Shown here piece by piece: positions 34,701 to 46,700 of a DNA stretch of 64,000 nucleotides. Origin of the DNA: Heliocidaris tuberculata (lineage: Eukaryota > Echinodermata > Echinoidea > Camarodonta > Echinometridae). The notes below the pieces were generated by a model that had not been told where the DNA came from, did not search any database, and saw nothing but the letters and a program-made list of their open reading frames with translations. The stretch's first letter is position 1. Each line of letters starts with the position of its first letter. Location of the stretch: positions 9,505,439-9,569,438 of the forward strand of contig CM046845.1 of the NCBI GenBank assembly GCA_025618425.1, read 5' to 3'. The position numbers and the translations under genes were made by a program.

Positions 34701-37700
34701 GCAAGACCCCACATACTTTTCTCTCAGAATCATGCGATTCTGTGCAATAAAACTGAATTACCATAATTAATATGTCAGCTGAACTTTGTTTATCCTGGCA
34801 TGGTGTACATGTATACATTCATGATGACCTGAATGTTATGCTTATTACAAATGTAGGTTGAAAGTCCTATAAAAATGTGCCTTTTATTAAAACATTATTT
34901 CCCCTCTGACAGAACTTTGTGCTTCTGGTTCTCATTTAAATTTATGTTTTATATATGTTTAACATGCAATAAATAAAAAAATAATAAGGAAATATGGACA
35001 GTTACATGTGGGTGCATGTTCATGTGACAAATTCATTTATCGTACTTTTCAACTGGTTGTGAGCCTGTGTAGTGCCTCCTATAGATGGACAAGTGAAATT
35101 TTATACAAGTACAAGAAATTGACCGCATATACATGTATTGTAGACCTACATACATGTACAATGTACATGTAGCATGTGCAGGAAGAACATAAAATATCAC
35201 ATGTAACAGAGAACCCTTGCCTCGTTTAAAAAAAAAAAGAAAGAAAAAAGACTAACTTATACACTGTATGTACATGTACATGTTCATTATTTTTTACACA
35301 GTGTAAAAAAACCCCTAAAATGTTTGTATCAAAGGCATCCAAGCAGATTGCCATTATAGGATGTTATTCATAGAAAAAAAAAACAGTTTGGTGTAGGAAT
35401 AGCCCTCAAAAAAGTAAAAGAAAGACAAAATGAGAATTTTTTTTCCACATTGGGTTGTAGATGTTTGTATCATACAATGTAGGCATCCAAGCAGATTGCC
35501 ATTATAGAATGTTAGTCATAGAAAAAAAAAAAGTTTGGTGTAGGAGTAGCCCTCAAAAAAGTAAAAGAAAGAAAATATGAGCATCTTTTTTTTTTTCACA
35601 CTGGGTTGTAGATGTTTTTATCATAGGCATCTTAATAGCGAATTACCGTTATAGGATGTTATTCATAGAATTAAAAAAAAACAGATGTAGAATAGCCCTC
35701 AAAAAAGTAAAAGAAGACATAATGAGCATCCTTTTTCACACTGGGTTGTATATGTTCGTATCAAACGCATCAACACAGATTTAGATTATGGGATGTTATT
35801 CACAAAGACAGCAGGATGCTAAATGTCATGGAGGTACTCCTAGGGCGTGAGGAGGAAATTGATCAGTGTATCATCGTCATGTCCAGGAGTCTGCCCTGGG
35901 AATACAGTATGAAGAGTATGAGGAAAGGGGGACATTACTGTTACTTTGGGAATAGGGATGTACATGTAGATCAATACAGAATTTCATGTTGTTTACTCTA
36001 TGGCCCCGCTGTTGTTAACCTCTCCCATACATACATGTACATGTACATGTACTGGATGATCACTGTATTAAGCCTATATTCTATAGATGGGAATTAGAGA
36101 ATCCTATATATTTCTCAGGTTCAGTTATCTTTCAAAATTCAAATTAAGGACTGTAATTCATCATTTGAATTGTTAAATATGATTTTGAATATATATATTT
36201 CATCGGACCTTCATTGGAACAACCTTCACAAAATATGCACCGAATTCTGTTTTAGGAAGAAGTAAATAAATATGTTGTTTATTGCAGGGTTGGCATAATT
36301 TCAGTGAACTTTATTTTTGCTGATTTTAAATGAATAAAACAGAAATTTTGGTGTTGATTTTGTTAATGCACCAAAAGAACACACAAATATCATTGTTTGA
36401 TTTTTTTTAATTTTGGGGCTAAAAACTTCATCCAAGTGGGAGTTTTTGTATTCCAAATAATGTCTGATATAAGATCTACCAAAATAAAGAGATTTAAATG
36501 AAATAACTTGTGATTAAAATCAAACAAATAAAAAAGAAATCATGATTTTTTTTCCGACCCTGGTTTATTGAAACCAAACTTATAATAGACTACATATGTA
36601 GCTATATTCTTTGGCACAATTTTGCACTGTTTACGACAGAGAAGAGTTAAAGGAGGTATATATAATTATATATATATATATATGTATATATTTATATACT
36701 TGCTTTATGGGGAAAGAGTGAAATTATTACATGTATTAAAAAAATATCATTAAAATCATCATTATGATCATCATGTTTGGGAGTCTAAAATAAAAAATTA
36801 ATTGCCCATTTTTCGTAGGAAGGAGTCATCAGGAGCCAAAAAATATCTATCACACACTTTTTTATGCATTCAGTCGTATTTCATAATCATTTGAAAAGTA
36901 CATTTTTGCTGATTTACACAGTCATAAGCCCCGCCCCTAAAAAAACCCATCGAGCGACATCATGATCACGTGATCTGTGACGTATGAGAAGTAAGGGAAA
37001 ATATTCCACCAACCTATATACCGTGCGCGCCCGCAGGCCCCGGCAGGCCCAGCCTGATGCCGAGCATGACATTCACCGCATCGATTCCTCACAATAACTT
37101 TGATTTTGGGACACAATTTCATCAATAATGCCAAATCGGTGTATAGTTGCGGGCTGTAGCAAGACCCCTAAAGATGATGTAAGCCTACGTACATCATTTT
37201 CCTAAAGATGAAAATCTACGGAAATTGTGGGTCGCAAAGGTATGCTCACGCGGGCAGAGTGGCAAGGGCCAAGCGAGTGGAGTACAATTTGCAGTGATCA
37301 CTTTTCTTCTCCAGCAGCTGCAGCAGCTTCACCCGCGGCCCCTTCCCCGCGACCCCTTCACGATGCCCTGGCGCGTCTTCTGCGAGGGGTTCAAACATAA
37401 TGGTCGAATTCCCCTTGCCACTGCACTTGAGCTTCTTCTCCTTCGGGATCGATAAATTATCTGATAAATCAGAGTTCGTATCTGGCTCAAAAAAGTCCTC
37501 CAAATCGGACTCGCGATCACTATCCATCTCTCTAAGTTACTTGAAGAATTCAGCCAAAGATCTAAGTCAGTACTACCGTATTACATGTAAAGCGAAGTAA
37601 AAAAAGGCGAGAGTAAAAACAAAACCAAACATAAGCGTTCACCAGTCGCTTAGTACGAGGGGGAACATAGTTGCCGTACTAAAGATGTGTAGTACATTGC

Positions 37701-40700
37701 ACAGACGTATAAAACAGCTGTGTAAGCGTTTAAGACCATTAACCCGTTCCACTTTAGAAATAGACTTTCCACAAAAGTCTAAAAAATTGTTCAGTATTCC
37801 AATGATATTGTAGTCTCAATTTAGTCATTTTGTGTAGGCATATGAACAGAATTCTATCTAAAAATTTGTAAAACAGTACTTGGGTTTGGTAGAATCCAAA
37901 CTTGGGTTCGCTTTCTAGCGAACCTCTCTGCCTCTATTCCTCCAAGGTTCGCTTTTTAGCGAACCTCTCTGTAACCAAGGATCGCTTTCTAGCGAACCTC
38001 TCTGCCACCAAGGTTCGCTTTCTAGCGAACCTTTCTGTAACCAAGGTTCGCTTTCTAGCGAACCTCTCTGTAACCAAGGTTCGCTTTCTAGCGAACCTCT
38101 CTGTAACCAAGGTTCGCATTCTAGCGAACCTCTCTGCCACCAAGGTTTGCTTTTTAGCGAACCTCTCTGTAACCAAGGTTCGCTTTCTAGCGAACCTATC
38201 TGCCACTAAGGTTCGCTTTCTAGCGAACCTCTCTGTAACCAAGGTTCGCTTTCTAGCGAACCTCTCTGCCACCAAGGTTCGCTTTCTAGCGAACCTCTCT
38301 GTAACCAAGGTTCGCTTTCTAGCGAACCTCTCTGCCACCAAGGTTCGCTTTCTAGCAAACCTCTCTGCCACCAGGTCCAAGGTTCACTTTCTAGCGAATC
38401 TCTCCACCTCTAAGGTGTGCTTTCTACCAAACCTCTCTGCCACCAAGGTTGGCTGGTTCCTTTTTCGTTGATGGACGGGCGGAAATGTCACACACCGGAA
38501 CACACTCTTTCTCATCTTCACTTGAGATAAAGATTCTTGAAAAATCACTGCTGCAGTCTAGGCTGCTCTCAGATTCCTCCAACTGCATTGGCACTGTATC
38601 TAAATCACTGTCTGATGAATGGAAATCATACACATGGGCATCATTGGTTGAAGGGGTTTTATCTTTTTGTGGGGTACTTGTTGCAATACGAGTAGGGTTA
38701 TCATCAAAATATGCATCATCAAGGCTTAGTTGAGATTCGAAACTGACATCATCCAGTGATCTGGTGATAAATCTTTTAAAATCCCCCTCAAGTGCCATTC
38801 TATTGAAATAATCCACTCTCCTGAAGCACTGGTTGTATCCAAGTTTGGAGAACTAAGTGAAAATTACAAGTGAAATAATTTTGTCTTCTTCCTTGCATGA
38901 TCTTGATCCTCATTCTACATAGAAAGTGACACAATTATCTGCTGTGAACTTGCTTGCGGCGCTCCATAAAATGGCCCTCCAGAGAAAGAGAAAAAGATAT
39001 CTTGTATGCACCTACATGTATTTCAATCTACTAATAAATACATGTAGCTTCTTTACCACAAATCATAAGCCATTCACACAATAAACTGGGGGAGGAAATA
39101 GAGCAAATATTTATCTCATCTGGATAGTCTGCAGAGATGCTATCCCTGGCTCACCAAGGTGTAAGCAACTAGTCTGTTTACCAGACAATAAACTCTCTAC
39201 ATCAATGCTGTCCTATTTTCTAAACATCAATGTGCTTTAAGTAGGCCTATACCTTAACTAGACATGCAGTACACCAATCAATGTTTCAATCAACAAACAA
39301 ATAACCCAGCTCCTACTCCGGAAAGAAAAAAATTAATGGAAAAAAAATTAACATATTTTTAAAGGAAGGACCTACAACGTCTGAAACCAATTCTACGCAG
39401 TACCCCATTATCTATTCCAGGAACCTGGCTTCACATGTAACTGTCTATTCTGTGTTAATCACTTGCGGTCAACCTGTGATAACCCCTTGACCTGATCAAG
39501 GAGGTACTACTAGGCAAGGGTGACTTCTTTATTCTGAATTGGCATAGTTTGATCTTCAGAAGACAGAAGAAAGCTTTTTTAAAGTTAATACTGATAGCAT
39601 GTATGAGATTATTTAACATTCTATTCACGATTTCGAACAAATTTTAGTGTAAATATCTGTAAAAAATGCTTGGTAACGGCTTTTCACTGCCTCACGCTAA
39701 AACCATATCCACCCGAAGGTTCCCCACACAATAAACCCAGCGCTTCGCACTACTAGTATGTGTAGCGTATTCTATAACACACAGCAATCCTCATGTGAGT
39801 AATGTGTGTGGCCGTTGTTTGAATTTACATCCCCTCTTTTTTGGGCCAGGGATTTTTATTACTTTTCACCTCTCATTCGATAAATATTTCACTTGAGGAG
39901 GAAAAAACTTCACAGCATCTTAGTTATGTTAGTACCCTGCTCTTTAATAAGTAAAATCAAAGAAATAACGCGAATAGTTTTTAAGGGCTTCCCAAAACTA
40001 TCTATTACCTTTAACATGTAATTAAGTTTTGAAGAAACATTTGAGGTACATGTGCATGTACATGTATATCAAACAGTTGGTGAGTTTTTCTTTGTCATTA
40101 TAACTTTGCCATTAGGTCTACACATTGCATAGCAAGTTCCCTAATAATATTGCAAAGTTTGTTAGGGATAAACCATATATCTCCTCAAGGAATAAACCAT
40201 GTATCTCCTCAAGAAATAAACCATATATCTCCTTAAGGAATACACATTAGTGTAGATTCATCAAAGTAGTATAATTTAAGTTCAAGATTAGTGAAGAAAT
40301 AGTTAATAATGTTGTATTATTCATTCATACATATGTCATTTCAGTATGTAGTTTCATTGCTCATAAAATATAGGCCTATATAGCTGAAAGAAAGGGAAAG
40401 TAGATAGAGTGATAAGGGGTTATGACTCATTACACTGGATTGTGCATGCTTGCATCACTTGAAGTTTATCTCTGTACCACTACCAGGGTGGGCTAGTGAA
40501 AGACGATGTTTACTTTCAGGGTAATGATGAAGCAAACCACAGATAGGATTAGTAAAATTCCAGTATGCAGAACGACTTTTGCTTTAGTAACAGATTCTGC
40601 ACTGAGGCAAATCAGGCAGGTCAGTGTGCAATATGGTTTATTTGGAGAGTGTAATTTGCAGGCTTCTGGAAAGTTAAAAAAATTATCTGTAATTAGTTTA

Positions 40701-43700
40701 TACTGCATTCAGTTAGCACAGATGCTAGTTATTAATAACTTTTACATTCAAAGAGAAAGTCCACCCTGATATTAAGTTGGTTTTAAAAGAAGCAGAAAAA
40801 TAAAGAAATAGATGAATGAAAATTTGAGCAAAATCTGAAAAGAATTAAGAAAGTTATGAATTGTTGCATTTAATCATTTGTTTATGTTTAAAAATTTAAT
40901 CAAAGTCAAGCTTATAGCTTTGGATACATATATGAATTTAAATATGGTATCATTTTAAAGAGTAATAAACACACTTTCTAATTTCACGAAAAAAAGCGAT
41001 GAATATGCCATGACAAGAGAGATATAAAACATGAAACTTCAGTTTCCAAATTTTTTTTGAGGGGTTTATTAGTGTCGTCTGTGAATAGTATGAAATCCAA
41101 GAGTGGAGGAACAAAATGTAAAGCAATACAACATCAACTGTCTTCTTTAATCGATATCATGCGAATTAATGTATATATTAAATTCTCTATCTACTTGATT
41201 CAGCTAAACACTCAGGTTATATTTCTCTCAAGTTACACTAAGATTGGTATTCTATGTTACACTAGTCTCCATTTCACACTTTGGTTGACAATTGTTTTAT
41301 CGCTCATGCACTTTATATTTTGGACTGTTCCTCTGTGTAGGTCTTTATGGAGAATTCATTACAGGATCAAGGTGAAGTTCAGTTTAAGGTGCACTGAATA
41401 TTTTAGTAATTTCCTTAATGTAGAAAGGTCTATTGGAAGATTGGACAAAGCTACATTATCATTCCACCCTCACTTTTTGTTGTTGTTATACCCTCCACTT
41501 CCCACTCCACTCCCCTCCACTTCACATCAGGTCTGTTTACTGATCTTTTAATAAACCATTGGACAACATACATGTACACTAATTTCTATACCCCTTCCTA
41601 TTAAAGAAGCGTGTAATCCTACTGGTTAATGTACAATAGGAAACAGAGGAACTCTGTGGTTCAGCTATGGCATTATTTGACAATGACAACTTATTAGCAG
41701 ATTTTTATCAAGATTTCAGCTATACATGTATGTAGGCTATACAGTGTATATGCATTGGGTGACATGTGGGGAAGAATGGTGTTTGAGCTAAGTAGACCAT
41801 GCATGGTTGATCAGCCATTCTTTTATTGGTAATTGGTAATGTACACAATATCTGAATACTAGAATTTTGTACATGCACAGAATTCAGTAAAGGGGAAGTC
41901 CTCTCTGATAATAAGGTGATGTGAGTAAAAGCAGAAAATGAGGGGGGAAATATTAGTAAAAGTTTTAGGAAAATCTGATAGAAAAAATACAAATTAAAAA
42001 ATATAAATTTCGCAAATTTGTGACCTAAATTTCAAGCAACTTTCTTATTTACTTTTAATTAATGGACAAGTGGTCTGAGGCCCAGAAAACCAAGCATGCA
42101 CCAGTTCATGTATTTCTTCTGGGTTGTTTTTCTATTCTTCCTTTTCTTTTCTCATTCCATCGATCCTTAAATACTTCTTTTCTGTTTCCATCCTCACTCT
42201 TCTCTTCCTTTATTTTATCCTGTGTTTCCTTGCATTTCTATCTCTCTCGTATTATTATGTTTTCCCACTTCTTGTATCTTCTCTTTCTATATTTCCCCCT
42301 GAATTTCTTTGTTTTTTCTTCTTTAATTATTTGTACCTTGGCTCTTCTCTTTCCAATACATCCACATGTATTTCTTCTTTCATTTGTTTCTTAATCTTGT
42401 TTCCTATTTTCCCTCAAGTACTGAAATAAAATTCCTTGATTTAATCTTCTTTCTATTCTTCCATCCATATTTCTTTGTTTTTTATTTTTCTGATTTTTCT
42501 GTAATCTTTTTCCATTTAACCTTACATATTTTTTTGTTTTATCTTTTCTTGTTTTATTATCTTTTTTTGCATATCTTCCTTTTTCCTTATCTGTTTTTTT
42601 TTTTCTGTAGAGGCCAACTGCTCGTACCATGCAGGTCATTCCCCTCTTGGTGTTTGATCTACTGGGATAGGGTTAATTCTTTCCCTTAAAGGGAAAGTCC
42701 ACCTGGTATTTAGTTGATTTGAATAAAGGCAGAAAAATGAGAGAAACAGATTTTTGAAAGTTTGAGCGAAATCCGATAAGAAATAAGAAAGTTATGAATT
42801 TCTGAAGTTGTAATCAATCGAACACAAATTGGCAACTCCGTGACGTATCTTGCGAGCTCCTCTCCCATTTGCTCAGTACAGAAAATTTCATAAATTTTCA
42901 TTTTCTTGGATTTTGATGACGGAATATATTTGTTTCATACAGGTTTTGTGTAAAAACCTATGAGCAATGATTATATCGAAAGTGCATGTATGATTGAATA
43001 TTTTCTTTAGAGAAAATGAAAATTTGTGATTTTTATAATACAGGGCAAATGGGAGAGGAGCTCGCAAGATACGTCACGGAGTTGCCAATTTGTGTTTGAT
43101 TGATAACAACTTCAAAAATTCATAACTTTCTTATTTCTTCTCGTATTTTGCTCAAACCTTCACTGATCTGTTTCTTTAATTTTTCTGCTTCTTTTAAAAC
43201 CAACTTGTAATCAGGGTGGACTTCCCCTTTAATATGAGAAACCTTGGACCCTGCCAAGGATTATAAACAAACCCCATTATTCTGGGAACTGGGCAGGAAG
43301 CTCATATTGTGTAGTTTGCAGGTACAACTCTTGTCAGTTGTAAATGCATATAAAAGTGTCTGAAATGTGAGACTATGGGTTAAGCTTGTATAATGGTCCA
43401 AACTTTTAGTGGCTGAAGCTGTCACTTGATACCAACATCCAGTAACAGAGGCTGGATCTCATCTACCTTTATATACATGTAGTCAAAATTAGAAAGTTAC
43501 TGCCTTACTTACTCCAGGTGTTAAAGGTCAACTCCTTTTTTTGGTGAAATAAAATGGGTGAGTTCATTATTCTTTCTCTATATTACATACCAGCATTTTC
43601 TAATATAAACAGTGTTAATTTGTATGCAGCTTAATTATTAAATGTACCTTGATCATAAATATTATACATTAGATCTGTATTTGATTAATTTTAATTAACT

Positions 43701-46700
43701 ATCATTCATATAATTACTCAATTAAAAACTGGAGTAAGTCTATTTTACTGGAAATTGAAAAATACATCTTTATTTTGGAAGTCAACAGAATTGCGCTTTG
43801 ATAAAGGGCAATCGAACCTTTGTAAAAAGTTGATTTGTGTGAAAAGGATCAAGAAAAATAAGAGAAACGGGAGAAAGTTTGAAAGAAATCAGAAAAAGAA
43901 CAAGAAAGTTATTAATCTTTGAAAAATGAGATTACTACATCTACGCAAATCTCAAATTGGCAATTTGGTGAATCGACTGTGACGTATTCACGGTCCAATC
44001 TCCCATTTGTTGTACACCAAAATATCATGCAATTCCTGTTTTCTCCTTATCATCTTTTCCTTTTGGGGCAGTACTCAAAATATATCAGCCTATTGTTATA
44101 TGTCCTTCAAAAAGAAAAAGATCCTACTGAGTTATACATTTTGAAAAATTGACATTTTAGTCATTTTGTGTGTTGGAGCGAATGGGAAAGCTGACCGCCA
44201 TGCACTACTTCACTTAGACCGTACCGATTGGGCCACTTTGAAATGCCCATATGTATAGTGATTACAACTTTTTACAAAATCATCTTTTACGTGTACAGAG
44301 ATTGTTTTCAGGACTCATTTCATTCACAACTGCAAAGTTATAAAAATCACCTCACAGAAACAAAATTTTCACTTCATAGTATTGCCAAAAAGAGCTGTCT
44401 GAAAGCAATTTGATAGTGACAGACAGTTATTATTGTAGATTTGTTTTTTTCATTTATTTCGTTTCATTTATTTCTTAATGTATACTCTTGTACATGCAAT
44501 TTTCATTTCTGTAGCTAAAAATTTTGAGGGGAGAGGAGTGCAGCCATGCACACTGGGTCGCTGTACACTACACAGGTTCTAGAGTTGGGGCAATTGGTCG
44601 GGTGGCGGACATGGATCATTATGGGGAATGTGCCACAATTAATTTCCTTCATAGCAAAAAATTGTAAAAATCAAATATTCAGACTGTATCCATAAACTTT
44701 ATCATTTGTAAAGTAGATGTAATTTCACGATAGTGACAAAGGAGACATTGTGCCAAAGAAAACAAGGGAAATGTTTGAAAAAAACAAAAAATCTTATCTG
44801 GAAATTTCAGGAAAATCTATAAACATTGAGTTGTAACATAATTCATTGAAGTTAAGCTACTTGTAATACAAATCAAGATTTGAATCTGTGGGTGTCTTAA
44901 GTTTGAAGGTCATTTGAAGTGAAGCAGGGGTCAAATTTTCATCATTTTTTTTTTACATCAACCACTGCTTTCTGAATAATGGAAAAAATTGTAGTATACA
45001 TAATAGGTATAAAAGCAGCAACTGGGCAGATTAAACTTTGACTATATGTGGAGTTGTATTGTGAAAACTATTTTATTATTCATTTTTAAAAATGAATTTT
45101 AACTGTCAGCAAATCTTAATCGATCTCTTCAATTGTAATGGCGGAAATAAATTATTTTTCGTATTCAGCCACTTTATGCACATTCATTAACTGGTGAATG
45201 TGGTGACAACTCATATTTGAAATGACAAAGAAAATATTAAATAGCTAGAATAGAAGATGAATATGATTATTAAGTATACCAACCCTGTTTATTTAACTGC
45301 TTCATTTATACATTCATTTCGAGCTGCATGAGTATATAAATGCATGAACTTAAAAACTTCACAAAATATTACAATTTGCAGCACATACATGTACATGTAC
45401 ATGTACATGTACCTATATGCTCGCTTCGGATCGGATGTAGGTTTTGATATTTTTAAGTGTTTGAATGCAAACAATGTTTTTGCTCCCTTACTTTTTTTGA
45501 TGTATTGAACATTACACTCTAACTTACAGAGTTAGGCATTTCTGCTCTCCTACTTGGGCATACAAGCGTCCATTTCATGATTTAGTCACAGCTCTAGCTT
45601 TATATACACAGCCTGACAAGCAGCTGGTCAGTCTTAGTACAGAGTGGGTCATTATACATGTAGTGACATATGAACTTGGGTATGAACTATGGGTCAAGCC
45701 TAATGGGTTATCATAATGGAGTGTCATATACAGAGACCAGAATAAGCTGTCATTATAAATATAAACAATATGCATCATTGAGGAGCAGTGATTCTATATA
45801 AGCACCTCTGTTTAGGATGAGTAAGCAGTTAGTGATATGAGTTAGTATTCAGTTGTGAACCTCTGAATGTTCTAATATTGATTGAAGTTTGTAATGAGAT
45901 GACTTCAGAGTCTTCATTCCCTTTGTCTTGAACCGGCTATATACAAAGCCGTGACAGTATACTAGTAAATATTTTGAATATCATTTGTAGAAGGCCTTTA
46001 ACATTTTGAGCAAGCCCCTCAACACTTTAATTTCCTTTTTTCCTTCATTATGCACATAGCTTTGATATAAAATAGTATGCCATGTAAACGTACATGCATG
46101 TACTGTACATGTACATGTATAAATGTGTTTTTGTTGGACAACATGATTATCACTTAAATATAAATGTACAGTGGTACCTTTTCATAACAGACTCCCTAAA
46201 ATAAAAGATGAAAACAACTAATTTAAAAGATAATGAAAAGGTAAAAGAAAGAAATAAAATTGAAAGAAGCGGGAGCAGCAGGATTACCATATTATAATGA
46301 GAGTGTTTTGTTCTTCATAACGAGCTTCTACTGTATATATGCATATCCACTCTCAGCAATTTTTTAAAAATTTTGTTAAGATTTTCACAGACTTTAGGCA
46401 GACAAAAAGATTTGAATATTGTACCAAGTACTCGGATGAAGCACCCATGTATATACATGTATACATGTGAAAGGTCCTGTCTAAGAGCTGTGTTCACGAT
46501 ATATCATAAATGAATGCTCTCTATAATTGTATTTTGATGATTTATTGTATTTGTCAGTTGATATGAAAATGCTTGTCCATAGTTATTTTATTTAAGAACA
46601 GTGAATTACTAACTGTATAACAGATAGCCGACATTGATGGAATACAGTATGTGCATTTGGAATGTATTACATAAACATAAAATCAATTGAAAAAATGAAT

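Noticed and set aside
37905..38440. CRISPR-like array (regular palindromic repeats with spacers)
   Set aside because: Spacers are not unique but two or three near-identical 13-mers, the context is a eukaryotic intron, and no cas genes are present. It is a tandem repeat.
37902..38471. 189-residue protein of KVRFLANLS repeats
   Set aside because: The frame arises because the 33-bp unit is a multiple of three and lacks stops; both strands are open, and there is no start context or splice link.
27622..40017. A single 12.4-kb transposon with these inverted repeats as ends
   Set aside because: It would contain exon 3 of the ATP9-like gene and overlap the 37741-47624 element without nesting; dispersed inverted copies are simpler.
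41057..41551. 164-residue + strand open frame
   Set aside because: No recognisable domain, average intron composition, and it crosses repeat fragments; most likely chance.
42062..42689. Three overlapping Phe/Leu-rich frames that look like membrane proteins
   Set aside because: All + frames are open because the tract is nearly pure pyrimidine; there is no consistent motif or splice signal.
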